Shown here: in pieces, positions 1 through 8,007 of the stretch | Layout: the number at the start of each line of letters is the position of its first letter | Position numbering within the stretch: position 1 is the stretch's first letter | From: Terriglobia bacterium | GTDB lineage: Bacteria; Acidobacteriota; Terriglobia; UBA7540 | Assembly (NCBI GenBank): GCA_030041095.1 | Contig: JASHON010000192.1 | Span: 1 to 35,649, forward strand | Length of the DNA stretch: 35,649 nt | Reading direction: 5' to 3' | Translations under genes and position numbers: made by a program | The notes under the pieces: model-generated | Database searches by the model: none | The model's input: only the letters and a program-made list of their open reading frames with translations | What the model was told of the DNA's origin: nothing

Positions 1-87
1 GCCGTCGGGCGTGCGGATCGTTTCCACCAGCGACCAGTAAGTGTGATCTTTGCCGTCCTTGGCCATACGATAAGGTCGCAGGAACAT
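1..87 (-). CDS. IS1634-like transposase, N-terminal fragment cut by window edge
   Basis: The reverse strand from position 87 reads ATG followed by 28 open codons to the window edge. The peptide begins MFLRPYRMAKDGKDHTYWS and continues with LVETIRTPDG. This matches the characteristic opening of IS1634/IS4-type DDE transposases (MFLR, then K-DGK-H-YWSLVE, then a PDG turn), recalled from family knowledge. Only 29 residues are visible, so the catalytic residues and the integrity of the gene cannot be judged. It is too short to stand out as an ORF without recognising the motif. It suggests that an insertion element lies immediately left of the window and that its end falls in the following non-coding DNA. 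Confidence 0.75.
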   Translation of the reverse strand, partial: MFLRPYRMAKDGKDHTYWSLVETIRTPDG

Positions 88-647
88 CGTTGCTGATGTT
101 GCCAGCTAACGACGGCAAAAGACAAGAGGGTAGGTTTTCACTACATCGACTTTTCAGAAAGGTCGGACTGAAAACAAGAAAGTTGGCGCTTCGGGGAACG
201 CAAAACATTATCGAAATCCTACCCGCCGTGACGAACTTGGGTTAGTCCCGAGAAACGCGCTTCTCGCCACCAACTCGCGAATTGTCGGCAACCCGGACAT
301 TGTCCGGCTACTTTGCGCCCTCCTCTGGGTGATCGGCTGCCAGATGAACGCATAGCCGGCATACCTCCCATGTGACCTGCAACTTGAAGCGACACGTCAA
401 AGCGAGGTTAGCATTGCTCACCACGACGCGTACATGCCGCCCTTTCCGTACCGTGGCGAGAAATGTAGCTTAGCCATTTAAGCCAAAGTAACTTCCTGCA
501 CAGCCTCCGCAAACCCCATTGTCCCAGCGTATTTGCGGAGAAAAAGCGTAAAATGGGTTCCGATCAATAGAGCCTTTGCCGTGAAAACTCCGGGCTGTGG
601 CGGCACGCGCCTTCCTGTGATGAAATAGACTGCATCGCCATGCCCTA
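88..647. other. Non-coding stretch between transposase start and oxidoreductase
   Basis: I see no convincing gene in these 560 bases. Just upstream of the transposase start there is a small inverted repeat, TTTTCAG at 151-157 and CTGAAAA at 168-174. It could belong to the end of the insertion element, but no matching partner or target duplication is visible in the window. The remainder is probably the promoter region of the following oxidoreductase. I could not pick out a confident -35/-10 pair. Confidence 0.5.
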
Positions 648-1844
648 GTGGCGGAATCAGGAGTCATTCGTGTACTCAACGCAAATAGGGTGAACACCGG
701 AGTGGAACGAACTGAATTCCTGGTTATCGGCGCCGGCCCGTATGGCCTGGCGACGGCGGCATACGCGAAATGGCTGGGGTTAAATGTGACGATTGTTGGC
801 AAGACGCTCGATTTCTGGAAGACCCATATGCCCCGCGGGATGCTCCTACGCTCGGGTACGGACTGGCATCTTGATGCGCGCCAGGTTGCCACCTTCGAAG
901 CCTACGTAAGCCTGCGCGGCTTGAGGCCAGCCGAAACCAAGCCTTTGCCTCTCAGTACCTTTCTCGACTACGCCAGTTGGTTCATGGGGCAATACAACCT
1001 CACGCCGCGCACGGCTCACGTCGTTCACTTGGCCAGATCAAACGGGGAATACGTGGCAACGTTGGACGACGGGTCCCGGCTGCACGCCAAGAAAGCTTTG
1101 CTCGGCCTTGGGTTTGCTTTTTTCAAACACTACCCGAAGGACCTCACCCGGAAACTGCCTCGCGACTCGTACGTACACACTTGCGACACGGTGGATTTTG
1201 ACCAGTACCTCGGGAAGCGGGTCCTGATTATCGGGGGAAGACAGAGCGCGTTTGAGTGGGCAGCGCTGATTCGGGAGCGTGGCGCCGAAGAAATTCACAT
1301 GATGTACCGGCATGCCACGCCTCGTCTGGCGCAGCCGGACTGGTCCTGGGTGCAGCCGATGGCGCGGCTGGCCCTTCAGGATCACGCCTGGTGGAGGCAG
1401 CTTGCCAGTGAAGAGCAGGAACGCATTCGAAATGACTTTTGGATGACGGGGCGTCTGATTCTTGAAGAGTGGCTTGCCACGCGAGTCGATCAACCCAACA
1501 TCCATCTTCACGAGAAGGCAAGCATCGTGTCGGTCGATACGTGCGATGACGGTACGTACGACGTTTTGCTGGAAGACAACTCAAGATGCAACGTGCATCG
1601 CATCGTTCTGGCCACGGGTTACACGCCGGTTATGAATAACGTGGCTTTCCTGGATCGCTCGTCGATTCTTGATCGCCTGGCGACAGTGAGCGGTTTTGCC
1701 GCACTCGACCCGGAATTCCAGACCAATTTTTCCAACCTGTATGTAACCGGCCTCGCCGCTACACGCGACTTCGGCCCATTCTTCGGCTTCATCGTTGGGT
1801 GTCCTGTCGCCGCCAAAATTATCGGCGATGCGGTAGCGAACTGA
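648..1844 (+). CDS. FAD/NAD(P)-dependent oxidoreductase (flavin monooxygenase-like)
   Basis: The product has up to 398 residues and two Rossmann-type nucleotide-binding sites. The N-terminal FAD site is VIGAGPYGLA at about residues 26-35. The second site, LIIGGRQSAFEWA, lies near residues 194-206 and is expected to bind NAD(P)H. A C-terminal LATGY motif near residue 325 is typical of the flavin monooxygenase / pyridine nucleotide-disulfide oxidoreductase superfamily. The absence of a CxxxxC redox pair argues against a thioredoxin reductase. A hydroxylase or N-monooxygenase-like activity is plausible, but the substrate cannot be told from sequence. The start is uncertain: the longest frame uses GTG at 648, while GTG codons at 690 or 702 lie closer to the first beta strand. 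The gene stands alone, with no operon partner visible. Confidence 0.8.
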   Translation: MAESGVIRVLNANRVNTGVERTEFLVIGAGPYGLATAAYAKWLGLNVTIVGKTLDFWKTHMPRGMLLRSGTDWHLDARQVATFEAYVSLRGLRPAETKPLPLSTFLDYASWFMGQYNLTPRTAHVVHLARSNGEYVATLDDGSRLHAKKALLGLGFAFFKHYPKDLTRKLPRDSYVHTCDTVDFDQYLGKRVLIIGGRQSAFEWAALIRERGAEEIHMMYRHATPRLAQPDWSWVQPMARLALQDHAWWRQLASEEQERIRNDFWMTGRLILEEWLATRVDQPNIHLHEKASIVSVDTCDDGTYDVLLEDNSRCNVHRIVLATGYTPVMNNVAFLDRSSILDRLATVSGFAALDPEFQTNFSNLYVTGLAATRDFGPFFGFIVGCPVAAKIIGDAVAN

Positions 1845-1925
1845 TCGCACCAGGGTAACCGCGTACGACGGGAAGTGTTGCGACTGCGGTGTCAGGATTC
1901 TTGCCAAAACAAGGTTCTGGAGGAG

Positions 1926-2084
1926 TCATCGGCAACGGGGGAAGGGATTCACATGACCGGTTTGTCCGCTACTCATCTGCTGGATGCGAAGTCCGATCCC
2001 ATAGCCGTGCATCGGCTCCAGATTCAAAGTTTTCAGGATGAGCATATCGAGCGTGCCTTGGACGATCTCGCTCTGTTTTTCCAT
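1926..2084 (-). pseudogene. Truncated PadR-family transcriptional regulator
   Basis: From ATG 2084 the reverse strand encodes MEKQSEIVQGTLDMLILKTL followed by a HGYGIGLRIQQMS segment. This is the hallmark first part of the PadR winged helix (GTLDMLIL then GYGI). After about 42 residues the homology stops, and the frame runs into unrelated residues and a stop at 1926. The recognition helix and the usual SLYPALHRLE segment are missing, so it cannot be a working repressor. An AGAGGAG ribosome site precedes the start, with 9 bases between AGGAG and ATG. In acidobacteria such padR genes usually sit before large permease genes. None remains here, so this is a decayed remnant. Confidence 0.75.
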
Positions 2085-2115
2085 GGAAGCCATCTCCTCT
2101 AGGTATTCAAGTGTT

Positions 2116-2143
2116 ATAGTACGCCGCTTCTCTAGATCGTCAA
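2116..2143 (-). promoter_or_regulatory. Candidate promoter of the padR remnant
   Basis: On the reverse strand a TTGACG hexamer (2138-2143) is followed after 16 bases by TACTAT (2116-2121), overlapping TATAAC (2113-2118). The pair is well placed about 30 bases upstream of the ribosome site of the padR fragment. PadR genes are commonly autoregulated through sites overlapping their own promoter. Whether this promoter is still active ahead of a broken gene is unknown. Confidence 0.4.
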
Positions 2144-2343
2144 GATGACGTTTGCAGCCCGATCCCGCCGGTAACCGAAGGTAATGTGTCCGCTTGTGCC
2201 ACGCCGTCGGAGGAGAGATGGAGCGGATGTTCGAAGGGAGAGAGAGCTCTCGAATGAACATAAGAAGTTCCGTGAGGACCAAGTGATCCCATGGGAGCGA
2301 TCAAAACAAGCTGGTGTGCCTCATTAACGACACGAAAACTGTG

Positions 2344-2368
2344 ACCAACAAACCCAGTAAGTTACTGA
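2344..2368 (-). repeat. Dispersed ACTTACTGGGTTTGTTGGT repeat, copy 1
   Basis: The reverse complement contains AACTTACTGGGTTTGTTGGT, the same core as the copies near 30963 and 34701 at the borders of the IS1595 unit. This copy is in the opposite orientation. The outer bases differ slightly (TCAGTAACTT in place of TCAACAACTT). Confidence 0.65.
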
Positions 2369-2430
2369 AAACAAACGACGGGGCTGAAGCCCGATACCAA
2401 CAATCCTGGGGAGTATATGAAAAATAGGGA

Positions 2431-2456
2431 GTTATACGCATGCGATGCGTCATAAC
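2431..2456. repeat. Hairpin adjoining repeat copy 2
   Basis: The arms GTTAT-ACGCAT and ATGCGT-C-ATAAC pair around a GCG loop, giving an 11-bp stem with a single bulged C. It abuts the next copy of the dispersed repeat. No T-tract follows, so it is more likely a mobile-repeat relic than a terminator. Confidence 0.5.
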
Positions 2457-2472
2457 CCAGTAAGTTGTTGAA
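2454..2472 (-). repeat. Dispersed ACTTACTGGGTT repeat, copy 2 (shorter)
   Basis: The reverse complement reads TTCAACAACTTACTGGGTT and then diverges. It has the same orientation as copy 1, which lies about 110 bp away. The pair therefore resembles, in miniature, the same-orientation pair that borders the IS1595 unit at about 30963 and 34701. Confidence 0.6.
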
Positions 2473-2596
2473 TCAAAGCGCGATATCAAAATCTAGGCAG
2501 GAGGAGCTGCGTATGATTCGAATCTGTCGTGCTGAGCCCCGTCCGCCCTTCCGCAGCGAACAGCGGTAAGCCCAGCGAAGGGGCTCAGGGGTAGGC

Positions 2597-2686
2597 CCTC
2601 AGTTTTGGGATCGTAGCGCCGCCGTCCCGGCGGCAAATGCCGGCAAGATGCCAGCGCCACAGCGACCGCTGAACCCAAAACTGAGG
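2597..2686. repeat. Nested palindromic element upstream of the nuo operon
   Basis: CCTCAGTTTTGGG (2597-2609) pairs perfectly with CCCAAAACTGAGG (2674-2686), a 13-bp stem around a 64-base loop. Inside the loop is a second hairpin, GCCGCCG (2618-2624) and CGGCGGC (2628-2634) with a TCC turn. The stretch GTAGCGCCGCCGTCCCGGCG resembles GC-rich intergenic repeats common in acidobacteria. The gap from 2085 to 3125 otherwise shows no supportable gene. Confidence 0.6.
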
Positions 2687-2933
2687 CCTTGCGCTCAGAG
2701 TAAACTCCGCGAAGCATCCCTAATATTTGCTTGAGAACAGAATGCGGAGATTCCCGGACGTTGCCCAAGATGGCAGCCGTCGTTAATCTTTTCACGCCTT
2801 CTGCAGCCTCGCTGTTGTAAGGCGTGATGATTAGGACCGGAAGAAGCGGAGGTATTCACGAAACGGACCCTCACGGGGCGGGTTGGCCTGTCATCATCCC
2901 AACCCTGATGGCGCATTCCCACGCGGCTTTTTC

Positions 2934-2962
2934 TTGCACCGGCGGCTGCGATGTGGTAACAA
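2934..2962 (+). promoter_or_regulatory. Weak candidate promoter for the nuo operon
   Basis: TTGCAC (2934-2939) and TAACAA (2957-2962) are 17 bases apart, about 165 bases ahead of nuoA. The -10 element is a poor match to consensus. An 8-bp inverted repeat, GCGGCTGC (2942-2949) and GCAGCCGC (2979-2986), overlaps it and could affect initiation. This is offered only as the best-looking site in the leader. Confidence 0.25.
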
Positions 2963-3125
2963 TATCATTTATCAAGCAGCAGCCGCGTTTGCTGGTTGCG
3001 CGTCGGAACGCTCCAGTTGTTGCCAGTCGTGGCCAGTCATGGATTGGCGGATGGGTGGCTACCCACTCCAGGCAATCCAACATTCAAGACCTGAAATCCG
3101 AATTCAATAAGGAGCCCTAGATTTT

Positions 3126-3503
3126 ATGCCAGCGGTTTGGCCTATTGGACTCTACTTCGTCCTGGTAGTCCTGCTCATTGCAGGGATGCTCGGGATCTCG
3201 TTCCTTCTAGGCCAGCGGCACGACGACCGGGCGACCAATGCTCCCTACGAAGGTGGCATCTTGTCGGAAGGCTCGGCGCATGTCCGTTTCTCAGCAAAGT
3301 ATTACTTGATCTCGATGTTCTTCGTCGTCTTCGATCTGGAAGCTGTCTTTGTCTTTGCCTGGGCGGTGGCGGCCAGGGAAGTTGGCTGGGCGGGCTATAT
3401 CGAGATTTTGATTTTCATCGGCATCCTGGTGGCCACATTGATTTATCTGTGGAGGTCGGGAGCTCTCGACTGGAACGTGCGGCGGAAGAAAGGCCCGTCG
3501 TAG
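3126..3503 (+). CDS. nuoA: NADH-quinone oxidoreductase subunit A
   Basis: This 125-residue membrane subunit of respiratory complex I has three predicted transmembrane helices at about residues 6-27, 59-82 and 86-107. It shows the family signature Y-x-GG in the first loop (APYEGGI) and the acidic helix-2 motif VVFDLEAVFVF, which helps form the quinone-chamber and proton-relay region near NuoH. The length is normal. A TAAGGAG ribosome site ends about ten bases before ATG 3126 and supports the start. It is the first gene of a complete nuo operon. A 45-bp gap separates it from nuoB. Confidence 0.95.
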   Translation: MPAVWPIGLYFVLVVLLIAGMLGISFLLGQRHDDRATNAPYEGGILSEGSAHVRFSAKYYLISMFFVVFDLEAVFVFAWAVAAREVGWAGYIEILIFIGILVATLIYLWRSGALDWNVRRKKGPS

Positions 3504-3548
3504 CCCCGGACCGGTGCGCCGGTAAGCGCGCGCGAGGGAAGGATTGAG

Positions 3549-4190
3549 ATGCAAGTTACAGTAACTCGTCCCACGATGCCTCATGAGTCGCCGAAAACGA
3601 GCGGAGGCTCTTTTGAGGAGATGGTTCGCCGCAGCGTGGTGCTGTCGCGGCTGCAGGATTTGCTGGCGTGGGGCCGAAAGAATTCAATGTGGCCCTTTGG
3701 TTTTGGCCTTTCCTGCTGCTTCGTGGAGCTGGCCACCAGCCTGACGAGCAAGTACGACGTTTCCCGATTCGGCGCTGAGGTCATTCGAGGCACGCCGAGA
3801 GAAGCGGACTTGATGATTATTGCCGGTACGTGCTTCATCAAGATGGCGCCTGTGGTGCAGCGGCTCTACGAGCAAATGATGGAGCCGCGCTGGGTGATTT
3901 CCATGGGCTCGTGCGCGAATTCAGGCGGGATGTATGACATTTACAGCGTCGTGCAGGGCGTGGACAAATTCCTGCCGGTTGACGTTTACGTCCCGGGCTG
4001 CCCGCCGCGTCCGGACGCGTTCGAACATGGCCTCACGCTCTTGCAGAAAGTCGTCGGCACGGAAAAGCGGCCGCTAAGCTGGGTGGTCGGCGATCAAGGC
4101 GTCGAGCGCATGCCGCTTCCTGCGGATCGTGACTTGAAGCGCGAGGAGCGGCGAAGCGTCACGATGCTGCGAACGCCGGACTCGGTGTGA
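3549..4190 (+). CDS. nuoB: NADH-quinone oxidoreductase subunit B
   Basis: The product has 213 residues and carries the terminal [4Fe-4S] cluster N2, which hands electrons to quinone. The expected ligands are visible: tandem C56-C57 in [10 protein letters not shown]122 in [12 protein letters not shown], and C151 in VPGCPPRP. A further cysteine, C95 in GTCFIKMAP, is the form I recall from E. coli NuoB (GTCFTKMAP), whereas mitochondrial-type homologues usually have GTVTNKMAP. This supports an E. coli-type enzyme. The first 20 or so residues before the conserved FEEMVRR helix are variable. The gene ends 7 bp before nuoCD. Confidence 0.96.
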   Translation: MQVTVTRPTMPHESPKTSGGSFEEMVRRSVVLSRLQDLLAWGRKNSMWPFGFGLSCCFVELATSLTSKYDVSRFGAEVIRGTPREADLMIIAGTCFIKMAPVVQRLYEQMMEPRWVISMGSCANSGGMYDIYSVVQGVDKFLPVDVYVPGCPPRPDAFEHGLTLLQKVVGTEKRPLSWVVGDQGVERMPLPADRDLKREERRSVTMLRTPDSV

Positions 4191-4197
4191 CTGATTT

Positions 4198-5955
4198 ATG
4201 AATGCGACTGCAACGGCTGCGATTCTCGACGATCTAGCGGAGAAGTTTGGCGCCGATTCGATCGTCGCACAGCCGGCTCGCGATGCAATTCCTGCCTTTT
4301 GGACGCCACGCGAAAAACTGACAGAAGTGCTTCGCTATCTCAAGACTGAAGTTTCCGGTCCCTATCGGATGCTTTATGACTTGACGGCCATTGACGAGCG
4401 CGTGCGAACGCACCGGGATGGACAGCCGCCGAGCGATTTTTCCCTCGTTTACCACCTGCTTTCCTTCGATCGCAATGAGTTTTTGCGGATCAAGGTGGCG
4501 CTCAAGTCCGGCGACCTGCATGCCCCAACGATCACCGGGCTCTGGCCGGCTGCCAACTGGTACGAACGCGAAGTTTGGGACATGTTTGGGATTGTTTTTG
4601 ACGGGCACCCGCACCTGGCGCGCATCCTGATGCCGCGAACCTGGGTGGGCCATCCGCTCCGCAAGGACCATCCGGCGCGCGCGACGGAAATGGGTCCGTT
4701 TCAGTTGCCGGATGAGAAGCAGGATGCCGAGCAGGAAGCGCTTCGCTTCCGGCCGGAAGAGTGGGGAATGAAGCGGAGCAGTGAAGACACGGACTTCATT
4801 TTTCTTAATATTGGTCCGCAACATCCCGGCACTCACGGCGTGCTGAGAATCATTCTCCAGCTCGACGGCGAAGAAATTGTCGATTGCGTTCCGGAAATTG
4901 GCTTCCACCATCGCGGCGCCGAAAAGATGGGCGAGCGGCAAACCTGGCACACGTTTATTCCTTATACCGACCGGATTGATTATCTGGGCGGAGTAATGAA
5001 CAACCTCGCCTATTTGACCGCCATCGAAAAACTTGCGGGGATCACGCCGCCACCGCGCGCGCAGGTGATCCGTGTGATGCTGAGCGAACTGTTCCGCATC
5101 ATCAGCCACCTGGTGTGGTACGGCACGTTCGCCCAGGATGTGGGCCAGCTTTCGCCGGTCTTCTTCACGTTCAACGATCGCGAGCGCGCCTTTGAGATTA
5201 TTGAAGCAGTTTGCGGCGCGCGCATGCATCCCAACTGGTTTCGCATTGGCGGCGTCGCCCAGGATTTGCCCAAGGGCTGGGAGACGATGATCCGTGATTT
5301 CGTCAAGTACCTGCCGCCCCGCCTGGTGGAGTATGACAAGGAAATCATGCGCAACCGGATTTTCAAGGCGCGCACGAAAGGGATTGGCGCGTACACGGTG
5401 GATGAATGCATTGAATGGGGCGTGACCGGTCCCAACCTGAGAGCCTGCGGATATGAATGGGACTTCCGCAAGAAGCAACCGTATTCCGTCTACGATCAGT
5501 TCGAGTTTGATATTCCCACGGCGCAGCATGGAGACTGCTACGATCGGGCCGTCGTGCGCGTGGAAGAGATGCGGCAGAGCCTGCGAATCATCGAACAGTG
5601 CGTGGAGCAGATGCCGGGCGGGTCTTACAAATCTTTGCAGCCGCTGGCCGCTCCGCCGCTCAAGCCGGACAACACCATGCACGATATCGAGACGCTCATC
5701 AACCATTTTCTTGGCGTGAGCTGGGGTCCGGTGATTCCGCCGGGCGAGGCGCTCGGGACGATTGAGGCGACAAAGGGAAACAACGGCTACTACCTGGTCA
5801 GCGATGGTAGCACGGTGTCCTACCGGACGAGAATTCGCACGCCGTCTTTTCCGCATATGCAAACCCTCCCCAACCTGAGCCGGGGAATGCTGGTGTCGGA
5901 TTTGCTCGCAATCCTGGGAAGCATCGATTTCGTTTTGGCGGATATTGACCGGTAG
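4198..5955 (+). CDS. nuoCD: NADH-quinone oxidoreductase fused subunit C/D
   Basis: This is a single 585-residue protein with a NuoC domain at about residues 1-180 and a NuoD domain at about 198-585, the natural fusion known from E. coli. The NuoC signature [17 protein letters not shown] starts at residue 122. The NuoD domain opens with [15 protein letters not shown] (residues 204-218), which lines the quinone pocket, followed by [13 protein letters not shown] and [10 protein letters not shown]. The C-terminus, [11 protein letters not shown], is the normal end of NuoD. NuoD packs against NuoB, and together they form the quinone-reduction site of the peripheral arm. No frameshift is present and the linker is short. 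Confidence 0.97.
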   Translation: MNATATAAILDDLAEKFGADSIVAQPARDAIPAFWTPREKLTEVLRYLKTEVSGPYRMLYDLTAIDERVRTHRDGQPPSDFSLVYHLLSFDRNEFLRIKVALKSGDLHAPTITGLWPAANWYEREVWDMFGIVFDGHPHLARILMPRTWVGHPLRKDHPARATEMGPFQLPDEKQDAEQEALRFRPEEWGMKRSSEDTDFIFLNIGPQHPGTHGVLRIILQLDGEEIVDCVPEIGFHHRGAEKMGERQTWHTFIPYTDRIDYLGGVMNNLAYLTAIEKLAGITPPPRAQVIRVMLSELFRIISHLVWYGTFAQDVGQLSPVFFTFNDRERAFEIIEAVCGARMHPNWFRIGGVAQDLPKGWETMIRDFVKYLPPRLVEYDKEIMRNRIFKARTKGIGAYTVDECIEWGVTGPNLRACGYEWDFRKKQPYSVYDQFEFDIPTAQHGDCYDRAVVRVEEMRQSLRIIEQCVEQMPGGSYKSLQPLAAPPLKPDNTMHDIETLINHFLGVSWGPVIPPGEALGTIEATKGNNGYYLVSDGSTVSYRTRIRTPSFPHMQTLPNLSRGMLVSDLLAILGSIDFVLADIDR

Positions 5956-6020
5956 CGGTTGCAGGCTAGGGTTAGGGATTGGCGTGAATTTTGGGATTGA
6001 TCGAAGCCGCAGTGCGTCAG

Positions 6021-6040
6021 GGCATGACTTCAGTCATGCC
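6021..6040. repeat. Palindrome GGCATGACT/AGTCATGCC in the nuoD-nuoE gap
   Basis: Perfect 9-bp arms flank a TC centre in the 115-bp spacer between nuoCD and nuoE. The palindrome is preceded by GCAGTGCGTCA. Near-identical palindromes occur at 34889-34904 and, degenerate, around 35223-35240, where GCAGTGCG precedes it again. It is therefore a dispersed repeat, not an operator specific to nuo. In RNA it would form a hairpin upstream of the nuoE ribosome site. Confidence 0.65.
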
Positions 6041-6070
6041 GGTTGACCAATCTCAGGAGATGGTTTTAGC

Positions 6071-6535
6071 GTGCTGAGTGCAGAAGAACGGCAGGAAATT
6101 GAAGCCGAGTTTGCGCATTACCCGAACAAAGAGGCCGTGTGCATCGACGCCATGAAGATCGTTCAGCGGCGCCGCGGCTGGGTGTCGGATGAGAGCCTTC
6201 GCGATATTGCCGCGCTGCTCGGGATGTCCGCGGACCAGTTGGACAGCGTGGCGACGTTTTACAACTTGATTTACCGCAAGCCGGTTGGGCGAAACGTCAT
6301 TTTGGTTTGTGACAGCGTAAGCTGCTGGATTACGGGTTACGATCGGCTGCGCGAGCGGCTGATGTCTGTTTTAGGCATCAAGATGGGTGAAACCACGCCG
6401 GACGGCCGGTTCACGCTGCTTCCGATCGTGTGCCTGGGGGCGTGCGATCATGCGCCGGTCATGATGGTCAACAACGACCTTCATCATGATGTCGATCCCG
6501 GGAAAGTTGAGGCAGTGCTCGATCGGTACAAATAG
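6071..6535 (+). CDS. nuoE: NADH-quinone oxidoreductase subunit E
   Basis: This 154-residue thioredoxin-fold subunit of the NADH-oxidising module holds the [2Fe-2S] cluster N1a. The four ligands are C80 and C85 (CDSVSCW) and C121 and C125 (CLGACDHAP), in the standard C-x4-C / C-x3-C spacing. The helical N-terminus (YPNKEAVCIDAMKIVQ) is typical. Translation starts at GTG 6071. An AGGAG lies 11 bases upstream, and the nearby ATG at 6059 is out of frame and closes at once. A 41-bp gap follows before nuoF, its partner in the complex. Confidence 0.95.
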   Translation: MLSAEERQEIEAEFAHYPNKEAVCIDAMKIVQRRRGWVSDESLRDIAALLGMSADQLDSVATFYNLIYRKPVGRNVILVCDSVSCWITGYDRLRERLMSVLGIKMGETTPDGRFTLLPIVCLGACDHAPVMMVNNDLHHDVDPGKVEAVLDRYK

Positions 6536-6576
6536 GGACGAATCCGCTCCCGGATTCCCGGTATTCGCTTTGCGCC

Positions 6577-7857
6577 ATGGAAAAGGTACTCACCAAGAAT
6601 ATTCGGCCTGATCTTTCTTATGTCGATGTCCAGGCCTACGAGTCGTCCGGCGGTTACGAAGGACTGCGCAAGGCGCTTGCGATGGCTCCCGGCGCGGTCA
6701 CGGAAGAGGTGAAGAAGTCCAATCTGCGCGGCCGCGGGGGCGCCGGCTTTCCAACCGGAATGAAGTGGACTTTCGTTCCGATGGGGCCCGATGCGCCAAG
6801 TCCCAAGTACCTCGTTGCGAATGCGGATGAAATGGAGCCGGGGACGTTCAAGGACCGGCTGCTGATGGAAGGCGATCCGCATCAGCTTGTCGAAGGGCTG
6901 ATCGTTGCGGCATACGCGATCCAGGCCAGCACGGCCTACATCTTTATCCGAGGTGAGTATTTCCTTTCGGAAGAGCGGTTGCGCCGCGCCATCGCCGAAG
7001 CGGAGGAAAAGCACTACCTGGGGAAGAACATTTTAGGCTCAGGGTACAACCTGGAAATGGTGGTGCACATGAGCGGCGGCCGTTACATGTGCGGCGAAGA
7101 AACCGGGCTGTTGAATGCGCTCGAAGGCAAGCGCGCGAACCCGCGCACCAAACCCCCCTTTCCTCAGGTTTCGGGACTGTTTGGCAAGCCAACCATCGTT
7201 CAGAACGTCGAGACACTTTCCAACTTGCCGCATATTCTCCGAAACGGTATCGAATGGTTCAAGAGTCTCAGCCTTAGTGTGGACGCAGGAACCAAGATTT
7301 ACGGAGTCAGCGGCAAAGTCAAACGCCCGGGTCTTTGGGAGCTTCCCATGGGTACGACCGTTCGCGAAATCTTGGAGGAGCACGCGGGCGGCATGCAGGA
7401 CGGCCTCAAATTCCGGGGTTTGCTTCCGGGCGGCGCTTCAACGGATTTTCTGGTGGAAGAGCATCTGGACGTGAAGATGGACTTCACGGAAGTGCAAAAG
7501 GCGGGCAGCCGGCTTGGCACAGGGACGATGATCGTTCTGGACGATCGAACCTGCCCGGTCGGCATGGTGAGAAATCTCGAACACTTTTTCGCTCAAGAAT
7601 CCTGTGGCTGGTGTACCCCATGCTGGAGCGGCTTGTCATGGGCGGAGAAAGCGCTGGAGGCAATTGAAGAAGGCAAGGGAAACGCGGTGGACTTGGATCA
7701 TCTCGAATACATCTGCAAACTGTGCGCTCCGGGCAATACGTTTTGCGCGCTGGCGCCCGGGGCGGTTGAGCCCTTGCAGAGCGCGCTGAAATATTTTCGC
7801 GCGGATTTTGAGCGCCACGTGGCGGACAAGCGGTGTCCGTGGAATCATCAGGCTTGA
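6577..7857 (+). CDS. nuoF: NADH-quinone oxidoreductase subunit F (NADH/FMN site)
   Basis: This 426-residue flavoprotein oxidises NADH with FMN and cluster N3. The glycine-rich NADH loop is RGRGGAGFPTGMKW from residue 51. The FMN region includes GGRYMCGEETGLLNALEG and KPTIVQNVETLSNLPHI. The N3 ligands are C343, C346 and C349 (SCGWCTPC) plus C390 (NTFCALAPGAVEPLQ). The CGWCTPC form and the APGAVEPLQSALKYF tail match what I recall of E. coli NuoF, in contrast to CGKCTPCREG in mitochondrial-type homologues. The length is close to the E. coli protein (about 445). It is followed by a 150-bp spacer carrying a repeat, unusual inside an operon. Confidence 0.96.
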   Translation: MEKVLTKNIRPDLSYVDVQAYESSGGYEGLRKALAMAPGAVTEEVKKSNLRGRGGAGFPTGMKWTFVPMGPDAPSPKYLVANADEMEPGTFKDRLLMEGDPHQLVEGLIVAAYAIQASTAYIFIRGEYFLSEERLRRAIAEAEEKHYLGKNILGSGYNLEMVVHMSGGRYMCGEETGLLNALEGKRANPRTKPPFPQVSGLFGKPTIVQNVETLSNLPHILRNGIEWFKSLSLSVDAGTKIYGVSGKVKRPGLWELPMGTTVREILEEHAGGMQDGLKFRGLLPGGASTDFLVEEHLDVKMDFTEVQKAGSRLGTGTMIVLDDRTCPVGMVRNLEHFFAQESCGWCTPCWSGLSWAEKALEAIEEGKGNAVDLDHLEYICKLCAPGNTFCALAPGAVEPLQSALKYFRADFERHVADKRCPWNHQA

Positions 7858-7859
7858 CA

Positions 7860-8000
7860 GGTTGCTGAAAAAAGCCAGGCCGTCATGCGGAGTGAAGCGA
7901 AGCATCTCGGCATTTGATCTGAAGCCAATGCGGAAATTTCTCGTTGCGCTTGGAATGACAGGCCTCGACAGGATGTCTCATCAACCTGCTAAGAGAGCGA
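7860..8000. repeat. Interspersed palindromic repeat in the nuoF-nuoG gap
   Basis: The spacer starts GGTTGCTGAAAAAAGCCAGG, continues GTCATGCGGAGTGAAGCGAA, and ends with a GGAATGACAGGCCTCGACAG segment. The pattern (TGCTGAAAA, then a GTCATnC...AGCGAA stretch) recurs in the gaps at about 22222-22328 and 34740-34835. I read it as an acidobacterial intergenic repeat that has settled inside the operon. It has no coding content. It is expected to form a partial hairpin in the nuo transcript. Confidence 0.55.
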
Positions 8001-8007
8001 GTGGCCT

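Noticed and set aside
2493-2922. Open frames of 75-100 codons before the nuo operon
   Set aside because: They run through the nested inverted repeats and have no motif or ribosome site. They are better read as non-coding repeat DNA.
4234-5862. A 542-codon open frame on the minus strand opposite nuoCD
   Set aside because: It is the antisense shadow of a GC-rich conserved gene. It has no family motif, and the composition (Arg/His/Ala-rich) is typical of shadow frames.
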